From Sulfurovum sp. (lineage in GTDB: Bacteria; Campylobacterota; Campylobacteria; Campylobacterales; Sulfurovaceae), in NCBI GenBank assembly GCA_027081115.1, contig JALWLD010000012.1, forward strand, positions 109,057 to 173,056: 64,000 nt of DNA. Direction: 5' to 3'. Positions 17,733 to 27,273 of the stretch are shown here, piece after piece. The stretch's first letter is position 1. Every line of letters begins with the position of its first letter. Position numbers and translations under genes: made by a program. The notes below the pieces were generated by a model. That model was given only the letters and a program-made list of their open reading frames with translations. It was not told the origin of the DNA and ran no database searches.

Positions 17733-18728
17733 TTAGACTAAATCAACGCCTTTTTCTCCGGCAGCTAATGCACCTATCACATATCCATCTGTATTGGCCA
17801 ATACAGCATCTACATCTTCTGGTTCAACAACCCATACCATACCTACACCCATGTTAAAGGCTCTGAACATCTCTTCTTCATCCACATACTGTGCCATGAA
17901 TTCAAAGATAGGCAGTACTCTGATGGAGTCCTTGTTTACAATAGCTCTCATACCTTCAGGAAGTACTCTAGGAAGGTTTTCTACAATTCCACCACCTGTA
18001 ATGTGAGCCAAAGCTTTCACATATTGTTTATTGGCCTTGTACTCTTTCACATAGATACGTGTTGGTTCAAGCAGGGTATCGAGTAATGGTTTACCTTCAA
18101 ACTCTGTCTCAAGACTCATTCCCAGCTTATCGAAGAAGATCTTTCTTACTAGAGAGTAGCCGTTTGAGTGCACTCCTGAACTTGGCATAGCTATGAGAAC
18201 CTGTCCCTCTTTTACATTAGCGATAGTATCCATCTCAGAACGCTCTGCAATCCCTACTGCAAACCCGGCAAGGTCAAAGTCATCATCAGAATACATTCCC
18301 GGCATTTCTGCTGTTTCACCACCTACGAGTGCACATTCTGAACGTCTACATCCCTCGGCAATACCCGCAACTACATCTTTTGCATTTTGAGGCAATAGCT
18401 TTCCTGTTGCATAGTAGTCAAGGAAGAACATTGGTGTACCGTTATTACAAATGAGATCATTTACACACATGGCAACCAAGTCAATACCTACTGTATCAAG
18501 CTTTCCGCTCTCTATAGCAATACGCAATTTTGTACCGACACCATCAGTTGCAGAAAGAATGACAGGCTCTTTATAGCCTGTAGGCAGTGCATAAGCCCCG
18601 GCAAATGACCCTATACCGCCAATAACATTTTTATCGAAAGTTGACTTTACATCACTCTTGATCGCCTCTACAAACTCATTTCCTGCATCAATATCTACAC
18701 CTGCATCTTTATATGAAATATTTGACAT
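17733..18728 (-). CDS. purM: Phosphoribosylformylglycinamidine cyclo-ligase (AIR synthetase)
   Basis: PurM closes the imidazole ring of AIR using ATP, the fifth step of purine synthesis. The start ISYKDAGVDIDAGNE is the family hallmark. The ATP-binding glycine-rich loop and SDGVGTKLR near residue 65 are intact, as is ALVGGETAEMPGMY near 135. Length (331 aa) is normal. Its ATG overlaps the stop of the small upstream membrane gene as TAATG, so it is translationally coupled to that gene. Confidence 0.97.
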   Translation of the reverse strand: MSNISYKDAGVDIDAGNEFVEAIKSDVKSTFDKNVIGGIGSFAGAYALPTGYKEPVILSATDGVGTKLRIAIESGKLDTVGIDLVAMCVNDLICNNGTPMFFLDYYATGKLLPQNAKDVVAGIAEGCRRSECALVGGETAEMPGMYSDDDFDLAGFAVGIAERSEMDTIANVKEGQVLIAMPSSGVHSNGYSLVRKIFFDKLGMSLETEFEGKPLLDTLLEPTRIYVKEYKANKQYVKALAHITGGGIVENLPRVLPEGMRAIVNKDSIRVLPIFEFMAQYVDEEEMFRAFNMGVGMVWVVEPEDVDAVLANTDGYVIGALAAGEKGVDLV

Positions 18729-18946
18729 TAGTTATCCTTCTTCTCTTCACACTTACATGGTGGAAATATTTTTTTTAATATCATTAAACCCGGACAGAAA
18801 CCTGTAACTCCTGCAATAAAAAGCATGATCATCATAGCAAAGGTAACAATAAATGCTACTTTGAACATTTGCGCACCTGCAAGCCCCATAATCAGACCCA
18901 AAATGATCGCCTGGACGATCCGCTGTATTCTTTCAGCACATAACAT
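18728..18946 (-). CDS. DUF2892 small membrane protein (YgaP-type transmembrane domain)
   Basis: The 72-residue protein has two hydrophobic helices (about residues 10-30 and 32-50) followed by FCPGLMILKKIF and a Cys-Lys-Cys tail. This is the arrangement of the DUF2892 membrane domain, which in E. coli YgaP is fused to a rhodanese domain; here it stands alone. Function is unknown, possibly linked to sulfur chemistry. It is coupled to purM by a TAATG overlap. Confidence 0.75.
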   Translation of the reverse strand: MLCAERIQRIVQAIILGLIMGLAGAQMFKVAFIVTFAMMIMLFIAGVTGFCPGLMILKKIFPPCKCEEKKDN

Positions 18947-18985
18947 ACAAATTCCTTCAAAAAAATTGCACGTATTATAGCCAAA

Positions 18986-19300
18986 TTAGCTTTTTAGCTT
19001 CCTGCCTAGTTTTGCCTCAACTGAACCCACTTTTTTGTTTAACCTGCCAACCGGTCCCTTTCGGTAATCGATCTTTATAGAGCTGTAGACACGCTCACAA
19101 TCTTTCTGCAACTCTTCATAGGCTTTATTAATCACTGCCAAAACCTCTTCAACCGTCTCTCCCTCTATAATCGTACCCATGGGAGTCAGCTGATACTCCA
19201 AACCACTTCTGTCTACAATATCCAAAACCCTTGCAACAAACACACTCTTACTTTGTGTCGCCTCAGTGGGAAACATTGAAAATTCTACCAATGCACTCAT
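18986..19300 (-). CDS. MTH1187/YkoF-type thiamine-binding protein (UPF0045 family)
   Basis: The sequence begins MSALVEFSMFPTEATQSKSV and matches the small UPF0045 (TIGR00106) family. These proteins form tetramers of ferredoxin-like folds, and some members bind thiamine. The GTIIEGETVEEVLAVI stretch is typical. The start at 19300 is preferred because AAGGAG lies 5 nt upstream; the longer frame starting at 19321 would include that site in its coding region. Product 104 aa. Role in the cell is uncertain. Confidence 0.8.
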   Translation of the reverse strand: MSALVEFSMFPTEATQSKSVFVARVLDIVDRSGLEYQLTPMGTIIEGETVEEVLAVINKAYEELQKDCERVYSSIKIDYRKGPVGRLNKKVGSVEAKLGRKLKS

Positions 19301-19364
19301 GAACACTCCTTGATTTTTCATTGATCATAACAAATAAAAGCCTATAGTTATGTTAATTGTGTGC

Positions 19365-19370
19365 TATAAT
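19365..19370 (+). promoter_or_regulatory. Promoter for the small lipoprotein gene, -10 box
   Basis: TATAAT preceded by GTGC lies 26 nt upstream of the preferred start at 19396. It is in a spacer divergent to the thiamine-binding-like gene. Confidence 0.45.
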
Positions 19371-19395
19371 TATTAAAAAAAATGGGTGGGGGAAA

Positions 19396-19614
19396 ATGAA
19401 AGAGAAAAAGTTTCACTATCTTCTTTTTATACTGTCTCTTCTGCTGATGACTGCTTGCAGTAAAGAGATAGATAAAGTAGCTGTACCCATCAATCGTACC
19501 GCTGAAAACCTGCATACACAAACAGAAAATATAGAGATATCAGAACTTGGAGTCATTCCCGATACTGAAGTGCTCTTTAAAGAGAGTCAACTTGTTGTTG
19601 AAAAAAAATTCTAA
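19396..19614 (+). CDS. Small lipoprotein of unknown function
   Basis: A 72-residue product starts MKEKKFHYLLFILSLLLMTA and continues with Cys, giving the lipobox LMTAC. The mature protein would be only about 51 residues, polar and without a recognisable domain. The start at 19396 follows a G-rich ribosome-binding site (GGTGGGGGAAA). An in-frame ATG-like extension upstream (19357) overlaps the -10 box and is rejected. It is 16 nt ahead of the flavoprotein gene and probably co-transcribed with it. Confidence 0.7.
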   Translation: MKEKKFHYLLFILSLLLMTACSKEIDKVAVPINRTAENLHTQTENIEISELGVIPDTEVLFKESQLVVEKKF

Positions 19615-19630
19615 AAGGGAACATTAACAA

Positions 19631-20830
19631 ATGATCATCGTCGGTGCAGGTGCGGCAGGCTTATGTGCAGCCATTACAAGAGCAAGGGAAGGGGAAAAGG
19701 TTACCCTACTTGAACAAAACAGTAAAGTTGGCAAAAAAATCCTAGTCTCAGGTAATGGAAAATGTAATATTGACAACAAATACATTAACCTAAATCGTTT
19801 TCATTCACAAAACCCTGACTTTGTAGCAAAAGTCTTAGAGGGCTACGACTTTCCCATAGTAGAAAAGTTTTTCACATCACTGGGACTGGAACTGGTGGAG
19901 GGCAAAGAGGGGAAGATGTTTCCCATGTCTTTACAGGCAACTTCCGTAGTAGAACTTCTTGAGTATGAAGCAAAAAGAGTAGGGGTAGAGGTAGTCTGTG
20001 ACTGTGCCGTCACAAGTGTAGATAAAAAGGGGGATACCTTTACGTTAGAAACCACACAGGGTACAAAAAGCTGTACAAAACTTGTCCTTACCTCTGGCTC
20101 TCCTGCTGCTCCACAGCTGGGAGGGTCTAACTCTGGCTATGCCTTTGCCACAAAGATGGGTCATGCACTTATTCCAAGACACCCAAGCCTCGTACAACTC
20201 TGTTCTGAAGAACCTTGGGTCAAAGGATGTGCAGGGGTAAAAGTAACAGGACTTGCCACACTCTATGCCAATGGCGAATACATTACAGAAAAAAAGGGTG
20301 ATTTACTCTTCACCAACTACGGTATATCCGGACTTGCCATACTGGACCTAAGCCGTGAAGTTAGTACGAGATTAGCTAACTTTGACTACTGTGAATTAAA
20401 CCTTGACCTCATGCCAGAACTTAGCAAAGAAAAACTTACTAACCTACTACTACAAAGAGTAAAACAGGAAAGTGAAAAACCTTTAGCTCTATGGTTACAA
20501 GGCATCATAAACAAAAAGCTCATATCCATCATACTAGAACAGTCCAAATGTAAAGTACGCACAGAAGATGCCCTCAACAGAAAAGAGATAAACAAACTCG
20601 TACACACCATCAAAAACCTTAAACTTAGTGTCAATGACACCAAAGGCTTCAAAGGTGCAGAAGTAACCACAGGAGGCATAGACACGAGCGAAGTAAACCC
20701 ACAAACTATGGAGTCAAAAGTCGTAGACAATCTTTTTTTTGCAGGAGAGATACTCGATGTCGATGGAGATAGGGGAGGGTTTAATTTTCATTGGGCTTGG
20801 GTGACTGGAATGAGGACTAATATTGAATGA
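19631..20830 (+). CDS. HI0933-family FAD-dependent oxidoreductase
   Basis: This is a flavoprotein of the HI0933/YhiN (aminoacetone oxidase-like) family. The dinucleotide-binding motif VGAGAAGLCAAITRAREG is at the very start (residues 3-20), so no upstream start is needed. The family motif SGNGKCNIDN follows near 38-47. The C-terminal FAD segment is LFFAGEILDVDGDRGGFNF, then HWAWVTGMRT. Length (399 aa) is normal. The physiological substrate is unknown across the family. Confidence 0.9.
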   Translation: MIIVGAGAAGLCAAITRAREGEKVTLLEQNSKVGKKILVSGNGKCNIDNKYINLNRFHSQNPDFVAKVLEGYDFPIVEKFFTSLGLELVEGKEGKMFPMSLQATSVVELLEYEAKRVGVEVVCDCAVTSVDKKGDTFTLETTQGTKSCTKLVLTSGSPAAPQLGGSNSGYAFATKMGHALIPRHPSLVQLCSEEPWVKGCAGVKVTGLATLYANGEYITEKKGDLLFTNYGISGLAILDLSREVSTRLANFDYCELNLDLMPELSKEKLTNLLLQRVKQESEKPLALWLQGIINKKLISIILEQSKCKVRTEDALNRKEINKLVHTIKNLKLSVNDTKGFKGAEVTTGGIDTSEVNPQTMESKVVDNLFFAGEILDVDGDRGGFNFHWAWVTGMRTNIE

Positions 20831-20889
20831 ATGGAAAAAATTTATAGAATAGTCTTTTAATTTACGGTAGATCTGGGTGAGAACATGTT

Positions 20890-20919
20890 GTAAGTCGGGG
20901 GGTCTTCTCCCCGACCTAC
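20890..20919. terminator. Strong hairpin between convergent genes
   Basis: GTCGGGG (20894-20900) pairs with CCCCGAC (20909-20915) around an 8-nt loop, and after one A/C mismatch the stem extends with GTA/TAC. It lies between the convergent stops of the flavoprotein gene and typA (7 nt from the typA stop) and likely serves both. Confidence 0.65.
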
Positions 20920-20925
20920 GGAAAA

Positions 20926-22743
20926 CTACTTTGAGTTTTTCTTATCTCTTGCTAATCTTTTTCTTACTACTGGATCCAAAGATTTTTTTCTGATTCTAAT
21001 AGACTCAGGTGTAATTTCAACGAGCTCATCATCTTCAATCCACTCCATAGCAGACTCAAGTGTAATTTGTCTTGGTGTTACAAGCTTAATCGCATCATCT
21101 GCACCAGATGTTCTCATATTTGTAAGCTGCTTACCCTTCAATGGGTTTACATCCAAGTCTCCTGGTCTTGACGACTCACCAATAACCATACCTGAGTAGA
21201 CTTTGTCTTGTGGACTGATGAACATAATACCACGTGACTGAAGGTTAAAAATAGAAAAAGCAACTGCCTCACCATCATCCATAGAAACCAATGCACCCGG
21301 TGTTCTAGACTCAACTGTACCTGAGTAAGGTCTGTATTCAAGGTAAGAGTGGTTCATAATACCTTCACCCTTAGTGTCTGTCAAGAATTCGTTTCTAAAC
21401 CCAATAAGTCCTCTTGCAGGGATTTCAAATTCAAGTCTTACCGTCCCGTCAGGCATAGGTGTAAGAGAAGTCATGTTTGCTTTTCTTTTACCAAGTTTTT
21501 CAATAGCTACACCCTGGAACTCTTCAGGAACATCTACAACCAAGTGCTCGAATGGTTCCATTTTTACACCATTCTCTTCTTTAGTAACAACTTCAGGACG
21601 TGCTAGCATAAATTCGAAACCTTCACGTCTCATGTTTTCTGCCAAAATACCGATCTGAAGCTCACCACGACCTGAAACTTTGAAAGATGCATCTCCCATT
21701 GGTTCCATACGCATAGCGATGTTTGTCTCCATCTCTTTTTCAAGACGCTCTTTAATCTTGTTTGATGTAACGTGTTTACCTTCCTGTCCAGCCAAAGGTC
21801 CATTGTTTACAGACATAATAACAGAAAGAGTAGGCTCTTCAACGTGCATAGGGTCAAGTGCTACAGGGTTTACAGGATCACAAAGAGAATCACCTACATC
21901 AATGTCGTTAAATCCTGCGATTGCTACGATATCTCCAGCTTCAGCTTCCTGGATCTCAATTCTCTCAAGACCTTTAAATCCGATAAGCTTTGAAATTCTA
22001 CTTTTTGTTTTTGCACCACATGCTTTAACCAAAAGGTACTCATCACCTTTTTTTACTTTACCGTTAAAGATACGCGTAATACCGATACGCCCTACAAAGT
22101 TGTCAGAATCAAGCGTAAATACCTGTGCTTGTGTATCTGCATCCGGTGAACCTTTTGGATACGGTACTTTTTCAAGGATCGCTTCAAACAATGGCGTCAT
22201 ATCTTTGTTTTCATCTTCCATTTCCCATTTTGCATATCCGTCTCTGGCTGCAGCATAAAGTACAGGGAATTCAAGCTGCTCTTCATTTGCATCTAGCGCA
22301 ACAAGAAGGTCAAATACTTCATCCATTACTCTGTCCGGATCTGAACCATCTTTATCGATCTTGTTGATTACAACCACAGGAATAAGACCAAATGCGATCG
22401 CTTTTTTCAAAACGAATTTAGTCTGTGGCATAACACCTTCTTGTGCATCTACCAAAAGAAGTACACCGTCTACCATTTTAAGAACACGTTCAACTTCTCC
22501 ACCGAAATCGGCGTGACCCGGTGTGTCAATAATGTTAATTTTATGATCTCCATAGTGAATCGCTGTGTTTTTAGAAAGAATGGTAATTCCTCTCTCTTTT
22601 TCAATTGCATCAGAGTCCATGGCTCTCTCTTCTACTTCCTGGTGTGCTTCAAAAGTACCAGACTGCTGAAGCAGTTCATCAACAAGTGTTGTTTTCCCGT
22701 GGTCAACGTGTGCGATCACGGCAATGTTTTTAATTTTTTGCAT
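20926..22743 (-). CDS. typA: Translational GTPase BipA/TypA
   Basis: BipA is a ribosome-associated GTPase of the EF-G family that supports 50S assembly and growth under stress. The G1 motif [10 protein letters not shown] is at residues 10-19. ERGITI (switch), DTPGHADF (G3) and NKID (G4) follow in order. The C-terminal BipA-specific domain ends with [10 protein letters not shown] and a basic tail. Length (605 aa) is standard. It has its own promoter and a leader of about 80 nt. Confidence 0.97.
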   Translation of the reverse strand: MQKIKNIAVIAHVDHGKTTLVDELLQQSGTFEAHQEVEERAMDSDAIEKERGITILSKNTAIHYGDHKINIIDTPGHADFGGEVERVLKMVDGVLLLVDAQEGVMPQTKFVLKKAIAFGLIPVVVINKIDKDGSDPDRVMDEVFDLLVALDANEEQLEFPVLYAAARDGYAKWEMEDENKDMTPLFEAILEKVPYPKGSPDADTQAQVFTLDSDNFVGRIGITRIFNGKVKKGDEYLLVKACGAKTKSRISKLIGFKGLERIEIQEAEAGDIVAIAGFNDIDVGDSLCDPVNPVALDPMHVEEPTLSVIMSVNNGPLAGQEGKHVTSNKIKERLEKEMETNIAMRMEPMGDASFKVSGRGELQIGILAENMRREGFEFMLARPEVVTKEENGVKMEPFEHLVVDVPEEFQGVAIEKLGKRKANMTSLTPMPDGTVRLEFEIPARGLIGFRNEFLTDTKGEGIMNHSYLEYRPYSGTVESRTPGALVSMDDGEAVAFSIFNLQSRGIMFISPQDKVYSGMVIGESSRPGDLDVNPLKGKQLTNMRTSGADDAIKLVTPRQITLESAMEWIEDDELVEITPESIRIRKKSLDPVVRKRLARDKKNSK

Positions 22744-22830
22744 AAAGTGTCCTAAAAGAAGGGGGTTTCCCTATATAATTTTACTAAAGAAACCATCGTT
22801 AAAAACGACCAGTGCCTTTGGTTTTCGCGC

Positions 22831-22836
22831 ATTATA
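22831..22836 (-). promoter_or_regulatory. typA promoter, -10 box
   Basis: A minus-strand TATAAT (GATATAATGCGCG) is followed by a G+C-rich discriminator. The start would be near 22824, leaving a leader of about 80 nt that contains the small hairpin TCGTT/AACGA. Confidence 0.5.
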
Positions 22837-22908
22837 TCCAAAACTTACTATAGTATAGATTTTTATGATAATTCTTCAGTCAACTTAACACTCCCAAGCA
22901 TACAAAAT

Positions 22909-24018
22909 TTACAATGAAAGACCATATACTTCATGATAGGTTTTCATTGCATATCTGTCAGTCATAGCAGCAATATAGTCTGCAATAACTCTTTGTTTGT
23001 TACGTACTTCAAAAAGTTCCTGCTGATGTAGAGGCAAAAGATCTGCATCTTCTGTAAATGCTTTGTAAAGCCCTTTGATACACTGTTTACCTGCATGCAT
23101 TTTACGTGCTATTTTTTCATGTTTATACAGTTTTTTAAGAAGTAGTTTTTTGAGAATTTTAAGCTCTGTAGCAGTCTCTTTTGAGAAACCTACGGGCAAT
23201 CTCTCTTGTGCATCCAGAGTAGCAACGATCGGTCTGCCTTCTCTGTGGATTTGCGCACCTGATTTGGAATTTTCTATAAAGTCCTCCACCAAAAGCTTTA
23301 TAAGTCCGGCAACAAAACGGTGACGATAAAGTTTTTCACCTCTTTTCACACCCTCGCTTTCTACCATTTCATCCACTCTGAGACATAAGCTGTCCTGCAA
23401 CAGATCATCAAAAATAATGAGTCCATATTTGATACCATCATCAATATCATGAGAAGTATAGGCGATCTCATCTGCATGGTCTACTACCATCGCTTCCAGC
23501 GATGGGTGCTTCTCCAAATCAAAACATGCATCCAAACCTTCTAAAAAAGGTTTTTTGTAGGGGAATGAATGTTTGAGTACCCCTTCCAATGTGGCAAAAG
23601 TAAGGTTAAGTCCATCAAACTCTTTATAACGTTTTTCTAATTTGGTAAGCACTCTAAATGATTGGAAGTTATGCTCAAAACCTAATGGTCTACCATCAGC
23701 TTTAAGTTGTCTGTCAAGTTCATCTCCGCCTACATGTCCAAAAGGGGTATGTCCCAAGTCATGTGAAAGCGCAATCACTTCTGCGAGTGTTTCATTGAGT
23801 TCAAGCATACGTGAGAGAGTACGTGCAATTTGAGAAACTTCTAAAGAGTGTGTCAAACGTGTACGAAAATAGTCTCCCTCATGGTTCAAAAAAACTTGTG
23901 TTTTATACTCCAAACGTCTAAAAGAGGAACAGTGTAACACCCTGTCTCTATCTCTTGCATAAGGATCTCTAAAATCTTCTTCAAAGCTATAAAATCTTTG
24001 ATTGGCTTGCATCGGCAT
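22909..24018 (-). CDS. dgt: Deoxyguanosinetriphosphate triphosphohydrolase-like protein
   Basis: This HD-domain phosphohydrolase probably hydrolyses dNTPs to deoxynucleosides and triphosphate, adjusting the nucleotide pool. Metal ligands are visible as H57 (RLTHSLEV) and H86-D87 (ALSHDLGHTPFGH), with the later Asp in VVDHADEIAYTSHDIDDG. Length (369 aa) is that of the shorter bacterial dGTPase-like group rather than E. coli Dgt (505 aa), so substrate preference may be broader than dGTP. It is divergent from thyX, another dNTP-pool gene. Confidence 0.9.
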   Translation of the reverse strand: MPMQANQRFYSFEEDFRDPYARDRDRVLHCSSFRRLEYKTQVFLNHEGDYFRTRLTHSLEVSQIARTLSRMLELNETLAEVIALSHDLGHTPFGHVGGDELDRQLKADGRPLGFEHNFQSFRVLTKLEKRYKEFDGLNLTFATLEGVLKHSFPYKKPFLEGLDACFDLEKHPSLEAMVVDHADEIAYTSHDIDDGIKYGLIIFDDLLQDSLCLRVDEMVESEGVKRGEKLYRHRFVAGLIKLLVEDFIENSKSGAQIHREGRPIVATLDAQERLPVGFSKETATELKILKKLLLKKLYKHEKIARKMHAGKQCIKGLYKAFTEDADLLPLHQQELFEVRNKQRVIADYIAAMTDRYAMKTYHEVYGLSL

Positions 24019-24036
24019 ACCTTTAAATTATATTGC

Positions 24037-24042
24037 TATAAT
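24037..24042 (+). promoter_or_regulatory. thyX promoter, -10 box
   Basis: TATAAT sits inside a small dyad (TGCTA/TAGCA) 39 nt upstream of the thyX start, in the dgt/thyX divergent spacer. Confidence 0.45.
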
Positions 24043-24080
24043 TGTAGCAGAATAAAACTAGTATAACAGAGGGTAAAAAG

Positions 24081-24920
24081 ATGGAAAAAATAGAGAAATA
24101 CTGCATTGAATATGAAAAACCAAAAGTAACCCTTTTACAGGAGTCCGGACTGGGTGTCGCTGAAATAGCTGCACGTACTTGTTATGACTCTTTTGAAAAC
24201 TCTGAGAATGCATGTATCAAACATGCGATGGAAGAACTGGATACAGAGGCTATTAATAATATAGCTGACTCAGACCTACTTTCCAATCTGGCATGGGTAC
24301 ATCATCATCACTCCATCATCGAACATGCAACACTCTCATATTTGATACAGGGTACAAGTAGGGGAGTACTTCAAGAGCATGCACGTCATAGACTTCAAGC
24401 TATCTCTGTACGAAGTACTCGTTACACTATGTCTTCAGTTATCAATGCTTTTGTTGCCTCTTTAGAAAGTACCGATAGTTTTACATTCTTTTTAGAAAAA
24501 ATACTTGAACTCAATCTCTTTGTTGTCACCGATGAAAAATATTTGGCTATTGAGATTAAAGCAATGCATGACAAACTCTATTTCCAGTACGAAAGAGACA
24601 GCTCATTTATTACCAATGCCATTGCAAAATCTTCTTTGCCTTTTATCTCAGAATGCAAAGGAGACAGTCAAACCCTTTATGAAGCATTTCAAATGGGTAA
24701 GAAAAAGAGAAACGTCGGAGATGGATTTAAACATATTGTCTCAGACAACTGGAAAGTAGACATGGTCGTAACCTTTAATATTCGTTCACTCAAAAACTAT
24801 TTTGACCTGAGAGACTCAGGTGCGGCCTGGTTTCAGATACAGTGGCTAGCCGAAGAGATGAAAAAAGTAACACCTAAAAAATACCTCAAACTCATTGACA
24901 AAAAATACCGTGATGCATAA
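24081..24920 (+). CDS. thyX: Flavin-dependent thymidylate synthase
   Basis: ThyX makes dTMP from dUMP using FAD, NADPH and methylene-tetrahydrofolate. The diagnostic RHR-x7-S motif is present as RHRLQAISVRS, residues 102-112. Supporting segments are SIIEHATLSYLI upstream and LKNYFDLRDSGAAWFQIQWL near the end. Length 279 aa is slightly above the typical 210-260. Campylobacterota rely on ThyX and lack thyA, which fits the organism assignment. Confidence 0.94.
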   Translation: MEKIEKYCIEYEKPKVTLLQESGLGVAEIAARTCYDSFENSENACIKHAMEELDTEAINNIADSDLLSNLAWVHHHHSIIEHATLSYLIQGTSRGVLQEHARHRLQAISVRSTRYTMSSVINAFVASLESTDSFTFFLEKILELNLFVVTDEKYLAIEIKAMHDKLYFQYERDSSFITNAIAKSSLPFISECKGDSQTLYEAFQMGKKKRNVGDGFKHIVSDNWKVDMVVTFNIRSLKNYFDLRDSGAAWFQIQWLAEEMKKVTPKKYLKLIDKKYRDA

Positions 24921-24934
24921 AAGGAAAACAACGA

Positions 24935-26623
24935 TTGCAAGCTATTAAATTTATTTTATTCACACTTCTACTGACTTTTTCACTCCTCGCACAACCTGTA
25001 AGCATGGAGAGTATCGGTCAAAACCTACAAACTTCACTGCCTAAACTTCTTAAAGGTAAAAACAAAGAGATTGTAGAAAACATCTATACTAGAACCAACT
25101 ATGTTCCTCTGTGGATAGGCAAAAATAATGAACGAAAGACAGCTCAACTTATACAGGCACTTAAAGATCCTCTTTTTAACTATAAGGAAAAGCACTTTGA
25201 CCAAAAAGCCATAGCCAAACTCTTCTATATGCTTGACAACAATGAGATCTCCTCACAAAAAAAGACAGCCGTTTATGCCAGACTCGATCTACTCCTGACT
25301 AATTCTATGGTACGTTTGGTACGTTTTATAGTACAAGGAGATGTAGACTGGAGCCTTGTACAACAGAAACTTCAGGCACTCAAAGAGAGTGATGACGTCA
25401 GAGCAGACTGGGAGATAAAAGTCAAAGCTTTTCCTCCCCAACAAGATCTTGTAAATGCTATTGCCAATGGAACGATCCGCTCTTATCTAAAATCACTTAT
25501 TCCCATGCAAGCACGCTATACCAAACTGGTAGAACTACTCAAAAACTATAAAGTAATGGATAAATTTCCTAAGATCAAATACAGCAATAATCCTTTAGAA
25601 CCCGGAGATTGGTCTTCACGTGTACCCGAGGTTAAAAAACGTCTGCAAATTACTGGAGACTACCCTAAAAATGCTGACTTGAGCTGGACTTTTAACAAAA
25701 AACTCGAAAGAGCAGTTCGTACCTACCAAAAACGTTATTTACTTAAAATCAACGGTAAAGTAGACAAACAGACCACCTACTATCTCAACCAGCCTTTACA
25801 TAAAAATATACAGGCAATCATAACCAACCTTGACAAAACAAAACTCTATCCACGTGCATTTGAGGCAGAACATGTAGAAGTCAATATTCCTGACTTTAAT
25901 TTACGTTATTATAAAAATAGTAAAAAAATCATAAAAATGGGGATAGTTGTTGGGCGTATGGACAGACCTACACCACTCTTTTCAGATAAGATCGAATATA
26001 TGGTACTAAACCCTACATGGACAGTAACGGACAACCTGATAAAGCGTGACCTTATTCCTGTACTGAAAGAGCAGCCTAACTACCTTGAAGAGCACAATAT
26101 CCATGTCTTTCAGGGCAAAAAAGAAGTAAATGTCAATTATGAAATGTTAGCACAGTATATAGATAGTGACAAACGAGTTCCTTACCGTTTTGTACAATTC
26201 CCCGGGGAGAACAATGCACTTGGCCGTGTGAAGTTCATGTTCCCTAACAAATATGCCGTCTACCTGCACGACACCGATAACAAAAGCCTACTCTCAAGAC
26301 GATATAAGCTCTACTCTTCAGGATGTATGCGTGTAGACAAGCCTTTTGAACTGCTCGATATTTTGCTTCAGCATGCTAAGGGAAATTACACCAAAGAGAA
26401 GATCGATGAGATCCTTGCCAGCAATAAACCTACTACTGTAAGACTCAAAAAATCTATTCCTGTTCATATACTCTATTTTACAGTTTATGAAGAAGATGGA
26501 TTGGCATATTTTAAAAATGATATCTATTCGTATGATAAGATCATTGAAGAGTCAGTACCCTATAACAGAAAAAGTACTTTCAAATTGCCAAAACACAAAA
26601 TGGCACCCATAAAGAATAATTAG
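24935..26623 (+). CDS. Periplasmic L,D-transpeptidase (YcbB-like) with peptidoglycan-binding domain
   Basis: The enzyme probably makes 3-3 cross-links in peptidoglycan or attaches proteins to it. Residues 1-19 are a signal peptide. A peptidoglycan-binding type 1 domain lies around residues 235-290 ([16 protein letters not shown] to [20 protein letters not shown]). The YkuD catalytic domain follows, with the His in [11 protein letters not shown] and the nucleophilic Cys in [11 protein letters not shown]. The start is TTG with AAGGAAA 9 nt upstream; no ATG fits. The stop codon overlaps that of convergent ruvC. Confidence 0.9.
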   Translation: MQAIKFILFTLLLTFSLLAQPVSMESIGQNLQTSLPKLLKGKNKEIVENIYTRTNYVPLWIGKNNERKTAQLIQALKDPLFNYKEKHFDQKAIAKLFYMLDNNEISSQKKTAVYARLDLLLTNSMVRLVRFIVQGDVDWSLVQQKLQALKESDDVRADWEIKVKAFPPQQDLVNAIANGTIRSYLKSLIPMQARYTKLVELLKNYKVMDKFPKIKYSNNPLEPGDWSSRVPEVKKRLQITGDYPKNADLSWTFNKKLERAVRTYQKRYLLKINGKVDKQTTYYLNQPLHKNIQAIITNLDKTKLYPRAFEAEHVEVNIPDFNLRYYKNSKKIIKMGIVVGRMDRPTPLFSDKIEYMVLNPTWTVTDNLIKRDLIPVLKEQPNYLEEHNIHVFQGKKEVNVNYEMLAQYIDSDKRVPYRFVQFPGENNALGRVKFMFPNKYAVYLHDTDNKSLLSRRYKLYSSGCMRVDKPFELLDILLQHAKGNYTKEKIDEILASNKPTTVRLKKSIPVHILYFTVYEEDGLAYFKNDIYSYDKIIEESVPYNRKSTFKLPKHKMAPIKNN

Positions 26624-27108
26624 GACTTAGCTGGCTTACGCATCTTGACTCTTTGAAGGTGTGTGATGGCTATAGCCATAGCATCTGTAATATCCAAAGG
26701 TTTAATCTCTTTTTTAATACCTAACAGTCTTTTCACCATAAATGCAACCTGTTCTTTGGTTGCTTTTCCATTTCCTGTTACTGCTTTTTTAACCTGTAAC
26801 GCCGTATATTCATGAAAAAAACCAACTTCTTGAAGTATCTTCAAACATAAAGCCCCTCTAAACTGTGCCAACTTAATTACAGACTTTGGATTGTAGGCAA
26901 AAAAGATATCTTCAATGGCTACTTCATCAATAGTATGTGACCTTAAAATCACGTCTATACCTTCTACAAGCTCTACCATTTGTGTTTGTAGATCTTTTTC
27001 TTTCATTTTAAGTAATCCAGCTTCAATAAGTGAAAACTTTTTACCATCCCAATGTAGTATACAATAGCCTAAATTACGGCTTCCCGGGTCTATTCCTAAA
27101 ATATTCAT
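26620..27108 (-). CDS. ruvC: Holliday junction resolvase
   Basis: RuvC cuts Holliday junctions in recombination repair together with RuvAB. The acidic residues of the RNase H-like site are in LGIDPGSRN (near residue 7), VAIEDIFF (near 66) and [10 protein letters not shown] (near 143). Length (162 aa) is typical. Its start codon lies inside the first DnaA box of the origin, so replication-initiator binding could also affect its transcription. The neighbour order ruvC-oriC-dnaA is characteristic of Helicobacter and relatives. Confidence 0.96.
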   Translation of the reverse strand: MNILGIDPGSRNLGYCILHWDGKKFSLIEAGLLKMKEKDLQTQMVELVEGIDVILRSHTIDEVAIEDIFFAYNPKSVIKLAQFRGALCLKILQEVGFFHEYTALQVKKAVTGNGKATKEQVAFMVKRLLGIKKEIKPLDITDAMAIAITHLQRVKMRKPAKS

Positions 27109-27237
27109 TCACACCTTTGTTCACATTGTGAATAAAATCATTCACTATGCTTTTCTAACGCTATTTTAGCTTAAGTTGGCTAAAATAGCAAAAGTTATTC
27201 ACATTAAGGTTTAAAACTATTTCAACTATGTGAATAT
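27105..27237. other. Replication origin, upstream part (oriC1): six DnaA boxes
   Basis: Six boxes close to the Helicobacter consensus TTATTCACA/TCATTCACA are packed into 133 nt. They are 27105-27113 TCATTCACA, 27117-27125 TTGTTCACA, 27127-27135 TTATTCACA (minus), 27138-27146 TCATTCACT, 27195-27203 TTATTCACA, and 27229-27237 ATATTCACA (minus). Four are clustered next to ruvC and two lie nearer dnaA. By analogy with H. pylori this would be the upstream DnaA-binding subregion and could also autoregulate dnaA. Confidence 0.88.
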
Positions 27238-27273
27238 CAATATATAAGAAATATAATTATAAGGTTTACAAAT